Assembly (NCBI GenBank): GCA_903844645.1 | Contig: CAIMUP010000054.1 | Location: 1 to 64,000, forward strand | From: an uncultured Bacteroidota bacterium | GTDB taxonomy: Bacteria > Bacteroidota > Bacteroidia > AKYH767-A > JABDAW01 | DNA length: 64,000 bases | Direction of reading: 5' to 3' | Shown: positions 27,770 to 36,546 of the stretch, in pieces | How the letters are laid out: each line of letters starts with the position of its first letter | How positions within the stretch are numbered: position 1 is the stretch's first letter | The notes under the pieces: model-generated | What the model saw: only the letters and a program-made list of their open reading frames with translations | Database searches by the model: none | What the model was told of the DNA's origin: nothing | Position numbers and translations under genes: made by a program

Positions 27770-27904
27770 TTGGAATCCGACTTCGATAAGTTGGATTCGG
27801 ACTTCGATAAGATGGATTCCGACTTCGATAAGATGGGTTCCGACTTCGATATGATGGAATCGGACTTCGATAAGATGGATTCCGACTTCGATAAATTGAG
27901 ACTA
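27770..27904. repeat. Tandem array, 21-bp unit, 6 copies (GACTTCGATAAGATGGAT family)
   Basis: GACTTCG occurs at 27779, 27800, 27821, 27842, 27863 and 27884, exactly 21 bp apart. Units differ at TTCC/TTCG and TTGG/ATGG. A weaker seventh copy (GACTAAACTTCG) follows. It lies between the rpmE2 promoter and the 3' end of the WecA-like gene. Confidence 0.94.
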
Positions 27905-27969
27905 AACTTCGTGGGTGAATGATATGACAGGCATCTTTAAAGTTTAAGGTCGGAGTCTATGCCTCAACT

Positions 27970-29058
27970 TTATACCTTAAAATCCTCTGGTCTGTTTATT
28001 CGGGTAATAATAAATAAAATCAACAGGCAAACGAACATGTATCCCCCAAAAATACAGGTATGTACCCAGGTGAAGGCATCAATATATTTTATAATAACAT
28101 ACAAAAGCAGGATATTGAACGCGCTGATGGTAAGGAATAAAACTGCTACCATTCGTTCTGAAAGCCCCATCATTGCCAAGGCGTGGGTAGTATGATCTTT
28201 GCCACCAATAAAGGGCGATGTGCCTTTCGAAATGCGATTAATAAATACGATGGTCGTATCAATGATGGAGAGCATGAAGGCGAGTAAGGGGATGATGAAC
28301 TTTTCGGCAGTAGACACCACTTGGGTAGTGCTCGTAAAATTCCACAGCCATATAATTCCGATGGTAGCCAGGAATATTCCGAGGAATTGGCTGCCGGTAT
28401 CGCCCATATATATTTTTGATGGATGCCAATTGAGGAATAAAAAGCCAATCAAGGCGGCAAGTACCCCCGTTAATGCAATAAAATAGATGTTTGAAAATTC
28501 GTTATGGCTATATATTATCAGCATGGAGGCGAGGATAATCATGATGCTCATAATGGCTGCAATGGCATCCATATTATCGAGCATATTTATGGAATTCATA
28601 ATACCTACAATCCAAAAAATAGTGATGGTATAATTCAAATATTCTTCGTCGAAAACATGGATGTAGATGCCTGAAACTATCAAACAAATGGAGCATAATA
28701 TCTGCACGAATAATTTCAGAAATGGGCGTGTATTGAATGCGTCATCGGCAAGCCCCATCAGGAATCCGAAGTTGATAGCGAGTAAAAATCCGATGAATGG
28801 TTTGTTCTTAAAAATGAATTCGGTTGGGAAGAAAACGGAAAATACGGCTAACGAAAGCAGGAATAAAATATAGAATGAAATACCGCCTACTGCAGGCTTT
28901 AATTGCGACCCCCATCGAATGATGATTTCTTCTGTATTATTTCTGATTCCTAAAGTCTTGGAGAACTTCAGGAAAAGGCTGTTGATAAGGAATGAAAAAA
29001 GGACAGCACATCCAAAAAAAAGGGCGTAAATAATAAAAGGGTAGGAGTCTGAAGTCAT
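27970..29058 (-). CDS. MraY/WecA-family undecaprenyl-phosphate sugar-1-phosphate transferase
   Basis: Inner-membrane enzyme that joins a sugar-1-phosphate from a UDP-sugar to undecaprenyl phosphate, starting a surface glycan. About 362 residues from ATG 29058 (MTSDSYPFIIYALFFGC); an ATG at 29079 is also possible. There are about ten membrane segments. Signature loops are present: LMGLADDAFNTRPFLKL near residue 105 (the Asp pair), NSINMLDNMDAIAA near 160, and NWHPSKIYMGDTGSQFLG near 210. The last basic loop, GGKDHTTHALAMMG, resembles the HxxH-like motif of the WecA/TagO branch. It follows rfbC by 20-40 bp, so both belong to a glycan operon. Confidence 0.9.
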   Translation of the reverse strand: MTSDSYPFIIYALFFGCAVLFSFLINSLFLKFSKTLGIRNNTEEIIIRWGSQLKPAVGGISFYILFLLSLAVFSVFFPTEFIFKNKPFIGFLLAINFGFLMGLADDAFNTRPFLKLFVQILCSICLIVSGIYIHVFDEEYLNYTITIFWIVGIMNSINMLDNMDAIAAIMSIMIILASMLIIYSHNEFSNIYFIALTGVLAALIGFLFLNWHPSKIYMGDTGSQFLGIFLATIGIIWLWNFTSTTQVVSTAEKFIIPLLAFMLSIIDTTIVFINRISKGTSPFIGGKDHTTHALAMMGLSERMVAVLFLTISAFNILLLYVIIKYIDAFTWVHTCIFGGYMFVCLLILFIITRINRPEDFKV

Positions 29059-29098
29059 ACTAAAAATCGCATTTTGCAAAAGTAGAGAAAAAAAACTA

Positions 29099-29641
29099 TT
29101 AAAACAAAGTAATTAAGTCAGAAAATGATGGCAAGACCATATCTTTATCCGAAACCAAAGGCTCTTTAATACCCCATTCTATGCCCAATGCAGAATCATT
29201 CCAAATGATGCCACCTTCTGACGCTTTGTTATAATTCTTGGTGCATTTATACATAAACCTGGTATTGTCTTCCAAGGTGATGAACCCGTGTGCGAAACCA
29301 GGAGGAATCCAAAAGAGGGTATTATTTTCTTCGGATAAAAGTATGGAATAATGTTTTCCGAAGGTGTTTGAATTTCTCCTGATATCAACCACTACATCCA
29401 AGGCAGCACCTGCCACTACGGATACTAACTTACCTTGTTCGTAAGGAGGATTTTGAAAATGCAAACCCCGCAATACATTCTTTATTGAACAAGATTGATT
29501 GTCTTGTGCAAAGGTAGTTATTAAGCCTAACATATGGAATTCAACCTGATTGAAGGATTCAAAAAAGTAGCCTCTTTCGTCTTTAAATATCCGTGGATGA
29601 AGGATTAATAAGCCTTCAAACTCTGTCTTCTCTATCTCCAT
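29099..29641 (-). CDS. rfbC: dTDP-4-dehydrorhamnose 3,5-epimerase
   Basis: A 180-residue cupin-fold epimerase converting dTDP-4-keto-6-deoxyglucose to the L-rhamno form in dTDP-L-rhamnose synthesis. Motifs: EGLLILHPRIFKDERGYFFES, FAQDNQSCSIKNVLRGLHFQ (sections holding the catalytic His), PPYEQGKLV, and WIPPGFAHGF. The length matches the family. rfbB, which makes its substrate, is 12 kb away at 41.9 kb; rfbA and rfbD are not in the window. It is transcribed leftward just ahead of the WecA-like transferase. Confidence 0.95.
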   Translation of the reverse strand: MEIEKTEFEGLLILHPRIFKDERGYFFESFNQVEFHMLGLITTFAQDNQSCSIKNVLRGLHFQNPPYEQGKLVSVVAGAALDVVVDIRRNSNTFGKHYSILLSEENNTLFWIPPGFAHGFITLEDNTRFMYKCTKNYNKASEGGIIWNDSALGIEWGIKEPLVSDKDMVLPSFSDLITLF

Positions 29642-29690
29642 AAACTATTATTGATTTAAGTCTGCAAATTAATAAAAAAAATGGTTGGGA

Positions 29691-30806
29691 TTATCGGTCT
29701 ATATCCGGAATTACCAAATCAAGCAATGCCATGTTGGTTACTAAGTCGGCTATTTTACCGCCTACGCATAGGTGCTTCAGGGCAGAAAGATTCGAGAAGC
29801 CTGGAGAACGAAACTTAATACGATAAGGGGTCGTGCCGCCTTCGCTGACGATAAAAATACCCAACTCTCCTCTTGCTGTTTCCACTCGTTGATAGAACTC
29901 GCCTTTGGGCAATTTCAGTACTGCTTTGGTCTTGGTTAAGACCTCGCCTTCGGGGATATTATCTATCAATTGTTCGATAATATTTAAGGACTGTTGCATT
30001 TCATCCATGCGAACCATGTATCGGGCATAACAATCGCCTTCGGTGCGAAGAATTTCGTCGAATTGTACGTTCTCATAGCCTTCATAGGGATACCATTTCC
30101 GCACATCGCAACTCAAGCCGGAGGCACGGGCTACAGGTCCTGAACATCCATAAGAAAGTGCGTCTTCTTTAGATAATATTCCTACGCCTTTGGTGCGTTC
30201 TTCAAAGATAATATTCCCTGTTAATAACTGATAATATTCGGGGAGTTTCTTTTTGAATTCCACGATAAAAGCCTTGACATCTTTCTGGAAATCGGGATGA
30301 ATATCTACCATCACTCCGCCAGGAACCATATAATTCATCGTGAGCCTTGCGCCGCATGTTTTCTCCATGATGTCATTAATCATTTCGCGTTCGCGGAAGG
30401 CATGAAAAAAGGGAGTTATGGCTCCTAAATCAAGACCGGTACATCCCCACCAAAGCTGGTGCGAGGCAAGCCGGGTCAACTCTGCCATCAAGATACGAAT
30501 TATTTTGGCGCGGGCAGGAATTTCTACTTGCAACCCTTTCTCGACAATCAATGCGCAACACTCGTTGTTGATGTGGGCGGAGAGGTAATCCATACGGCTG
30601 GTAACATATATAAACTGGCGATAGGTATGGGCTTCGCACATTTTTTCGATGGAGCGGTGAATGTATCCCAAATGTGGTTCGACATCGAGGATTGTTTCTC
30701 CGTTTATCTTTAATTTGATATGCAGAACACCATGTGTGGACGGGTGTTGTGGTCCGACATTGATGATGAAATCTTCATTCTGTTCTACTTCTGTTTCGAG
30801 TTCCAT
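29691..30806 (-). CDS. nuoD: NADH-quinone oxidoreductase subunit D
   Basis: The 49-kDa subunit of respiratory complex I, peripheral arm near the quinone site; 371 residues. Conserved stretches: NVGPQHPSTHGVLH near the N-terminus, PHLGYIHRSIEKMCE, RMDYLSAHINNE, and the closing LVIPDIDR. The length is complete. Other nuo genes, normally in one operon, are absent: the upstream neighbour is an unrelated hypothetical and the downstream one is rfbC, so nuoD is isolated here. A -7 box lies at 30836-30843. Confidence 0.95.
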   Translation of the reverse strand: MELETEVEQNEDFIINVGPQHPSTHGVLHIKLKINGETILDVEPHLGYIHRSIEKMCEAHTYRQFIYVTSRMDYLSAHINNECCALIVEKGLQVEIPARAKIIRILMAELTRLASHQLWWGCTGLDLGAITPFFHAFREREMINDIMEKTCGARLTMNYMVPGGVMVDIHPDFQKDVKAFIVEFKKKLPEYYQLLTGNIIFEERTKGVGILSKEDALSYGCSGPVARASGLSCDVRKWYPYEGYENVQFDEILRTEGDCYARYMVRMDEMQQSLNIIEQLIDNIPEGEVLTKTKAVLKLPKGEFYQRVETARGELGIFIVSEGGTTPYRIKFRSPGFSNLSALKHLCVGGKIADLVTNMALLDLVIPDIDR

Positions 30807-30835
30807 GTGGCTTATATTTTTTATTAATCAGAGGG

Positions 30836-30843
30836 CAAAATTA
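30836..30843 (-). promoter_or_regulatory. Bacteroidota -7 box (TAATTTTG) of nuoD
   Basis: Matches TAnnTTTG on the minus strand 30 bp before the nuoD start; it lies just beyond the 3' end of the preceding gene, supporting separate transcription. Confidence 0.5.
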
Positions 30844-30864
30844 CAAAAAATTCTGCATCCTTTT

Positions 30865-31338
30865 TCATAGGCATATCATCACGAGTTTGTTCCGTTCGCC
30901 TATCTCGTAAGTCCGGGAATTAAATGGTAACATAACCAAGCCGAGTATGATGGCTGATGTACTCATGATTAACGGTCCGTTGGACAATGGATTTTTTCCT
31001 TTGCTTCCCACATAATTTATCCCATAAACAGCATCCAAAAACAAGCCTCCTGTTATTAAAGCACTCCCTGTGGCAAGATAATTAAAGGTCTTTCGATATA
31101 CTTTTACGGCTTGTATTTGGCGGGTCGGGATGGGCACTTCGCCGAGGAAGAAATTATCTTGATTTAGGGAATCTATCGTGCCATGATACCATACATTTGC
31201 CAGTTTGAACTCAATTTCTGACCCTGGATAAAAGTTCCGTTTCCCGATTTCATTATGCTTTAAAACCAGGAAACAGGTGCCTTGGGCGAAGCCTATTAAA
31301 TGGCATAAAACGAAAAACAGAAGCAACCGAAGGCGCAT
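30865..31338 (-). CDS. Hypothetical membrane-associated protein
   Basis: About 157 residues from ATG 31338 (MRLRLLLFFVLCHLIGFAQG, a signal peptide); upstream ATGs at 31341 and 31371 are less likely. A segment WYHGTIDSLNQDNFFLG near residue 45 is followed by a likely membrane helix YLATGSALITGGLFLDAVYG and a second one LIMSTSAIILGLVMLPF. The start of the mature part (GSEIEFKLANVWYHGTI) is like small Bacteroidota envelope proteins whose function is unknown. No operon partner is evident. Confidence 0.65.
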   Translation of the reverse strand: MRLRLLLFFVLCHLIGFAQGTCFLVLKHNEIGKRNFYPGSEIEFKLANVWYHGTIDSLNQDNFFLGEVPIPTRQIQAVKVYRKTFNYLATGSALITGGLFLDAVYGINYVGSKGKNPLSNGPLIMSTSAIILGLVMLPFNSRTYEIGERNKLVMICL

Positions 31339-31394
31339 CATTTTATAGAATTGGAAGGTCGTATTAACCATAATCGTTACTTTTTATTGGATGG

Positions 31395-31402
31395 CAAAAG
31401 TA
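31395..31402 (-). promoter_or_regulatory. Bacteroidota -7 box (TACTTTTG)
   Basis: Matches TAnnTTTG on the minus strand 57 bp before ATG 31338, on the gene side of the array. Confidence 0.5.
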
Positions 31403-31520
31403 GCATTTCCAATTTTTATCAAAAATTCATGGCTGTTTTTATTCCCTGTAAGAGTAAATTACAACGTGAAAACAGGAAGAAATCTTTGGTACGTACAATA
31501 AAAAGCTATCTGAAGCGAAA

Positions 31521-31770
31521 GATAACTTCCTTAAGCTTCCGCGAGCCCTCGCCGAACCATAAGGAAGTTTCCTTACGCATCCGCGAGCGTTCGCCGAACC
31601 ATCAGGAAGTTTCCTTACGCACCTGCGAACCCTCGCCGAACCATCAGGAAGTTTCCTTACGCACCTGCGAACCCTCGCCGAAGCTTAAGGAAGTTTCCTT
31701 ACGCATCTGCGAGGGTTCGCGGAGGCATAAGGAAGTTATCTTTGGCATCCGCGAACATTTTTGAATCAAA
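31521..31770. repeat. Tandem array, 42-bp unit (2 x 21), 6 copies
   Basis: GGAAGTTTCC or a variant starts at 31521 (degenerate), 31563, 31605, 31647, 31689 and 31731, each 42 bp apart. The core has the dyad AAGGAAGTTTCCTT and a CGAACC-CTCGCC stretch. The last two copies are the most diverged. It lies between the divergent promoters of the hypothetical gene and the malic enzyme gene. Confidence 0.94.
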
Positions 31771-31841
31771 AAACACATTTACTTTAAAACACTTCGATAC
31801 TAATAATGATAAAGGGAAATCCCTAAAACCGATAATTTTTA

Positions 31842-31849
31842 TAAATTTG
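31842..31849 (+). promoter_or_regulatory. Bacteroidota -7 box (TAAATTTG) of maeB
   Basis: Matches TAnnTTTG, followed by CCGCTC, 24 bp before the GTG start of the malic enzyme. Confidence 0.55.
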
Positions 31850-31872
31850 CCGCTCTTTAAAAAATATAACAA

Positions 31873-34137
31873 GTGAAAACGACTAAAAAACAGGATGCCC
31901 TCGACTACCATTCGCATGGACGACCAGGGAAAATAGAAGTGATACCCACCAAGCCTTACAATTCGCAACGCGACTTATCTTTGGCATATTCGCCAGGCGT
32001 TGCCGAGCCATGTTTGGAGATTGCCAAAAACGTAGATGATGTCTATAAATATACCGCCAAAGGCAACCTGGTAGCGGTAATATCGAACGGGACGGCAGTC
32101 CTCGGATTAGGAAATATCGGTCCCGAAGCCTCGAAACCTGTCATGGAAGGTAAGGGATTGTTGTTTAAGATTTTTGCTGATATCGATGTGTTTGATATTG
32201 AAATTGACCTCACCGATATTGACGACTTCGTGAAGACCGTAAAAGCTATTTCCCCCACCTTCGGAGGCATTAATTTGGAAGATATCAAGGCTCCCGAATG
32301 CTTCGAAATCGAACGACGACTGAAAGAAGAATTGCAGATACCGGTCATGCACGATGATCAGCACGGCACCGCCATTATCTCTGCCGCCGCCCTGATTAAT
32401 GCCTGCGAAATAGCCAAGAAAGATATTTCAAAAGTACGGATTGTAGTCAGCGGAGCAGGAGCATCAGCAGTATCCTGTACCACGCTGTATTTGAAGTTAG
32501 GGGCTAAGATTGAAAATATTGTAATGCTCGATAGCGCAGGCGTCATCACGAAGAAAAGAACCAAGCTGGACGTATCTAAAAAGATGTTCGCCACCGATCG
32601 GAATATCAGTACCCTTGAGGAAGCCATGGTAGATGCCGATGTATTTATCGGGCTGTCAAAAGGGAATATCGTAAGTAAAGAAATGGTGAAAAGTATGGCT
32701 AAGAATCCAATCATATTCGCCCTCGCCAACCCCGATCCCGAAATTACTTATGACGATGCTAAGACTGCTCGCGAAGATGCCATTATTGCCACCGGTCGCA
32801 GCGATTATCCGAACCAGGTGAACAATGTTTTGGGCTTTCCTTTTATCTTCCGCGGAGCCTTGGATGTCCGAGCCAAAGGGATAAATGAGGAGATGAAACT
32901 CGCTGCCGTATATGCCATCGCGAGCCTCGCCAAAGAACCCGTTCCAGACATGGTCAACCTCGCCTATAATAAGAAGAATATGTGCTTCGGTATGGATTAT
33001 ATTATTCCGAAACCCCTTGATCCCCGTTTAATAACAACCGTCTCCCCAGCCGTTGCCAAAGCAGCGATGGATTCCGGAATTGCCAGAGAAAAAATTACCG
33101 ATTGGGAAGGATATAAAGACAATTTGCGGAAGCGTTTGGGGCATGATGATAAATTAATAAGAGCCATCACCAGCAAAGCGAAACAGAATCCTCAACGTAT
33201 TGTCTTTGCAGAAGCCGATAATTATAAAATCCTGAAAGCAGCACAGGTAGTGAAGGATGAAGGCATTGCCAAACCCATTCTATTAGGGAATATCGCAAAG
33301 ATAAAACAGTTGATTAAGGAGAATAATCTGGACTTAGGCAACACCCCGATTATAGATCCAAGAGAAGAGATGGAAAAACGCAAACATTTTGGGGAACTTT
33401 TCTTTGAAAAGCGTAAACGCAAAGGCTATAATCTATATGAAGCCACCAAAGCAATGACCGAGCGGAATCATTACGGATGCATGATGGTCGAAACAGGAGA
33501 AGCCGATGCAATGATCAGTGGATTGACAAGGAAATATACGGATGTTATTCGCCCAGCTTTGAGGATAATAGGCGTTCAGGATGAAGTGCGTAAGGTTGCC
33601 GGAATGTATATTATGATTACCAAGAAAGGACCATTCTTCTTTGCGGATACTACTATCAATGTCAATCCTACGGCAGAAGATTTGGTAGATATTACAGTGC
33701 TTACAGCCAAGGCGGTTCAGCAATTCAATATCAAACCACGGATAGCCATGTTGTCCTTTTCTAATTTTGGATCTTCGGACGATGCACATGCCAAGAAGAT
33801 TAGTGAAGCCGTTAATCTTCTCCAAAGTCGTTACCCGGGAATGGTGGTGGATGGAGAGATGCAGGCTAATTTTGCATTGAATCCACAGAAACTGAAAGAT
33901 AATTTTCCTTTCAGTGAATTAGCGCAAGAAGGAGCTAATACCTTGATATTCCCGAATCTCGATTCAGGAAATATTGCTTATAAATTATTGCAAGAAATGG
34001 GAACCGCGGAAGCCATAGGCCCTGTTTTATTAGGGATGAAGAAGCCAGTGCATATCCTGCAACTGGGAAGTTCTGTTAGAGAGATTGTGAACATGATAAC
34101 CATCGCTGTGGTGGATGCACAATCCAGAAAGAAGTAA
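31873..34137 (+). CDS. maeB: NADP-dependent malic enzyme with phosphotransacetylase-like domain
   Basis: A 754-residue multimodular malic enzyme that decarboxylates malate to pyruvate with NADP. The start is GTG at 31873. Domains: malic enzyme N-terminal ([28 protein letters not shown]), NAD(P)-binding from about residue 165 ([32 protein letters not shown]), and from about residue 430 a phosphate acetyl/butyryltransferase-like domain ([37 protein letters not shown]). The PTA-like domain in such enzymes is thought to be regulatory, binding acetyl-CoA. ruvA starts directly at its stop codon. Confidence 0.95.
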   Translation: MKTTKKQDALDYHSHGRPGKIEVIPTKPYNSQRDLSLAYSPGVAEPCLEIAKNVDDVYKYTAKGNLVAVISNGTAVLGLGNIGPEASKPVMEGKGLLFKIFADIDVFDIEIDLTDIDDFVKTVKAISPTFGGINLEDIKAPECFEIERRLKEELQIPVMHDDQHGTAIISAAALINACEIAKKDISKVRIVVSGAGASAVSCTTLYLKLGAKIENIVMLDSAGVITKKRTKLDVSKKMFATDRNISTLEEAMVDADVFIGLSKGNIVSKEMVKSMAKNPIIFALANPDPEITYDDAKTAREDAIIATGRSDYPNQVNNVLGFPFIFRGALDVRAKGINEEMKLAAVYAIASLAKEPVPDMVNLAYNKKNMCFGMDYIIPKPLDPRLITTVSPAVAKAAMDSGIAREKITDWEGYKDNLRKRLGHDDKLIRAITSKAKQNPQRIVFAEADNYKILKAAQVVKDEGIAKPILLGNIAKIKQLIKENNLDLGNTPIIDPREEMEKRKHFGELFFEKRKRKGYNLYEATKAMTERNHYGCMMVETGEADAMISGLTRKYTDVIRPALRIIGVQDEVRKVAGMYIMITKKGPFFFADTTINVNPTAEDLVDITVLTAKAVQQFNIKPRIAMLSFSNFGSSDDAHAKKISEAVNLLQSRYPGMVVDGEMQANFALNPQKLKDNFPFSELAQEGANTLIFPNLDSGNIAYKLLQEMGTAEAIGPVLLGMKKPVHILQLGSSVREIVNMITIAVVDAQSRKK

Positions 34138-34725
34138 ATGATTCACCATCTCGACGGAAAATTAATCAGTAAGAATCCTACACATATCATTGTTGAATGT
34201 GGCGGCGTTGGGTACATTGTGCACATATCTTTATACACCTATTCCAAAATTACTAATACCGAACGATGCAGGGTTTATACACATCTTTCCATCAAGGAAG
34301 ATGCGCATACTTTGTATGGCTTCTTTGATGAAGAAGAAAGGCAATTGTTTCGGCATTTAATCTCTGTTTCAGGTATTGGAGCGAACACTGCACGAATGAT
34401 GCTATCCTCTCTTTCTCCTAATGAAATTCAAGTGGCAATTATCAATGGCAACGCTTCTGTTTTACAGAATATCAAAGGCATCGGGGCTAAGACGGCTTTG
34501 CGCACCATCATTGAGTTGAAAGATAAGTTGGGCAAGGCTACCGGAATGATTACCGGCACTACCAATCTCTCCTTCAATAAAACAAAAGAGGAAGCTCTCG
34601 GTGCATTGACAACACTTGGTTTCATGAAGAATAATGCAGAGAAAGCCTTGGATAAAATCATTCAAAAAAACGGAGATACCATCTCCATCGAAGAACTAAT
34701 TAAAGAGGCTTTAAAGAGCCTTTAG
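34138..34725 (+). CDS. ruvA: Holliday junction branch migration protein RuvA
   Basis: A 195-residue junction-binding subunit that, with the RuvB motor, moves Holliday junctions in recombination repair. The N-terminal OB fold reads MIHHLDGKLISKNPTHIIVE and YVGYIVH-like strands. Helix-hairpin-helix pairs follow (ISVSGIGANTARMML near residue 75 and LQNIKGIGAKTALRTIIELKD near 110). The C-terminal three-helix domain that contacts RuvB starts near residue 145. Its ATG follows the malic enzyme stop without a gap, so the two are co-transcribed and probably coupled. ruvB is not here. Confidence 0.95.
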   Translation: MIHHLDGKLISKNPTHIIVECGGVGYIVHISLYTYSKITNTERCRVYTHLSIKEDAHTLYGFFDEEERQLFRHLISVSGIGANTARMMLSSLSPNEIQVAIINGNASVLQNIKGIGAKTALRTIIELKDKLGKATGMITGTTNLSFNKTKEEALGALTTLGFMKNNAEKALDKIIQKNGDTISIEELIKEALKSL

Positions 34726-34731
34726 ATTTTA

Positions 34732-35604
34732 GTGGTGAAGTCGTTTTTTTATTCCTTAATTATCATTTCGGTTTTCGTTTTCCTTGGTTGTAATCAAGGC
34801 GAGAATTCCAATAAATCTATTCCCAATACAAAGAATCATGAGGAAGAAACCGTTACTTATTCTCTTTTAGAAATTGGTCAGCAAACCATCAAGGTCAATG
34901 AAATTCCTGTTGATATTATCGTTCCAGATGGAGAGGCAAAAGGCGATTTAATGATCCTACCCGGATGGAATCTTACTCCCGACCAATGGTGTAAGAATTC
35001 TGATTTATGCACCAAAGCATTAGCCAAGGGATACCGCCTGATTCTCCCTGAAATGGGCTTGAGCGTGTATGCCTCAAACTATTTCCCACAGACCCGAATG
35101 GATTGGATCAATGCCCCCACCGGCACTTGGTTGACAGATACTTTAATCAAACATTTACAAAATAAATATGGTATCTTATTACCAACTAAAAAAAACTTTA
35201 TCATCGGGCTTTCTACCGGAGGCAGAGGCGTGGTGATGACTGCTTTGAAGACCGCCAAACTCTTCAAAGCTGGAGCATCTTTATCCGGAGATTTCGACCA
35301 AGCGCTTACGCCTTATGATAATATTATGGCAGGCTTTTATGGCGACTACGAAACTCATAAAGACTTATGGGCAACGGTGGATAATCCCGCTCACGATGCT
35401 GCTTCTCTGCAAGTGCCGATGTATCTTGGGCATGGCTTAAACGATGCCGTTGTTCCATCCAATCAAACAAAAATATTTTATGAAACTTTAAAAAAAACGA
35501 ACCCAAAATTAAAAGTCATTTTACATATCTCGGAGACGGGATTGCACGATTTTAAATACTGGAATTCGGAGGTAGATGCCGCCTTGAACTTCTTTGAGCA
35601 ATGA
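34732..35604 (+). CDS. Lipoprotein alpha/beta-hydrolase
   Basis: A 290-residue predicted lipoprotein: GTG start, then KSFFYSLIIISVFVFLGC, with Cys20 in the lipobox FLGC. A second GTG one codon later is equally possible. The nucleophile elbow IIGLSTGGRG near residue 164 has the standard G-x-S-x-G, and a likely catalytic His is in GLHDFKYWNSEVD near the end, with an Asp candidate in HGLNDAVVPS. This looks like an esterase or peptidase-like hydrolase of the S9/DLH kind, anchored in the envelope. It follows ruvA by 6 bp. Confidence 0.85.
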   Translation: MVKSFFYSLIIISVFVFLGCNQGENSNKSIPNTKNHEEETVTYSLLEIGQQTIKVNEIPVDIIVPDGEAKGDLMILPGWNLTPDQWCKNSDLCTKALAKGYRLILPEMGLSVYASNYFPQTRMDWINAPTGTWLTDTLIKHLQNKYGILLPTKKNFIIGLSTGGRGVVMTALKTAKLFKAGASLSGDFDQALTPYDNIMAGFYGDYETHKDLWATVDNPAHDAASLQVPMYLGHGLNDAVVPSNQTKIFYETLKKTNPKLKVILHISETGLHDFKYWNSEVDAALNFFEQ

Positions 35605-35720
35605 TTTAAGGTTTCAATTCCTCAAAATAACATTTGTTTAAAATCCTAAGGGATGAACTTCACCATAGCTTTTCAACTTTTATAAAGTTAAGAGAAGATA
35701 TGGTTTGCATGATTAGAGTT

Positions 35721-35831
35721 CTTCGGAAAATAGGACATGGATAAAAACTGAAAGGACAGATTAAAACAGATTCAACAGAAATCTGTCTTAATCTGTCCTT
35801 TCTGTTTTTATCCATGTCCTATTTATCGAAG
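35721..35831. repeat. Long near-perfect hairpin, 52-bp arms, 7-nt loop
   Basis: Left arm 35721-35772 pairs with right arm 35780-35831 around the loop CAACAGA. Long perfect blocks include AATAGGACATGGATAAAAAC opposite its complement and GAAAGGACAGATTAA opposite TTAATCTGTCCTTTC; there are only a few mismatches. It is far longer than a rho-independent terminator. It follows the hydrolase gene by ~115 bp and precedes dnaA by ~700 bp. Repeats of this 'GGACAGATTAA' kind may be dispersed MITE-like palindromes, but only one copy is visible here. Confidence 0.9.
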
Positions 35832-36231
35832 AGGTCAATTAGAAAAACTCATTGAACACCAAATTTTCGCTAATTTCAATTTCTAATTATGAAAGTAGCC
35901 AAAACAGTTGTTCGAGGTATTTTGCGAATTAGGAAAGCAGTGAAAACCAAAAAACGGGACTTTCTGCAACATTTGTTCGGATTAAACAGAGCCTTTAATG
36001 AGAAAAAGAAGATTTAAAGACGGTCAAAAAAATAATTTTAAGAATTTCGAAGTATCTAAGACATCATTGTCGTTCTTTTTCCTGTCATTTTTTCGATTCT
36101 AATTTCTGAAATATACAAGGTATTGTCAAATTTTTAACGATAATAGTAAACAGGTTAAGTATAATAATGAAGTCATCCAAATTTTTGAAACAGCCAATAT
36201 ATTTACCTAATAATTTCCTAATATTGTAGCC
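35832..36231. other. AT-rich gap upstream of dnaA, nothing recognised
   Basis: Very AT-rich sequence with no convincing gene, 21-bp array or terminator. I looked for TTATCCACA-type DnaA boxes and found none here, in 36463-36546, or after dnaA. TAATATTG at 36216 could be a weak -7 box for the small reading frame that follows. Confidence 0.5.
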
Positions 36232-36462
36232 ATGAAAAAAACAAAAAATGCAAGTGAAATAGTTGCACTGATAAGTTCACAAAATCGGCATACCAACAAT
36301 TCAGTTTTAGGCTTCAAAAAAAATCTCGATTACTCTCGATTATTTTCAAATTTTATAATTAAGATTTATGGTATTAATAAAAACGAAAGATCTGAAACCT
36401 TAGTGCGACAATGGTTTCGAGAAAATCAATATTCCAAAATATTTTTTTATTTTTTTTCTTAA
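36232..36462 (+). CDS. Small hypothetical protein upstream of dnaA
   Basis: A 76-residue reading frame (MKKTKNASEIVALISSQNRH ...) rich in Lys, Asn, Phe and Ser. No family is recognised. The central part (NNSVLGFKKNLDYSRLFSNF, then IKIYGINKNERSETLVRQWF) looks like a folded helical sequence, but the end KIFFYFFS is encoded by a T-rich run and reads like chance. It could be a real small gene or an accidental frame in AT-rich DNA. Confidence 0.3.
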   Translation: MKKTKNASEIVALISSQNRHTNNSVLGFKKNLDYSRLFSNFIIKIYGINKNERSETLVRQWFRENQYSKIFFYFFS

Positions 36463-36546
36463 TTGAATCTTTGCAGTCTTAAGTCATGAGAGAATATCAT
36501 CAAAAATTTATACAAAAAAAATAACCGCGACATAACAAGTTTATAT

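Noticed and set aside
35832-36546. Replication origin upstream of dnaA
   Set aside because: AT-rich, but no cluster of TTATCCACA-like boxes was seen; skew cannot be computed reliably by eye.
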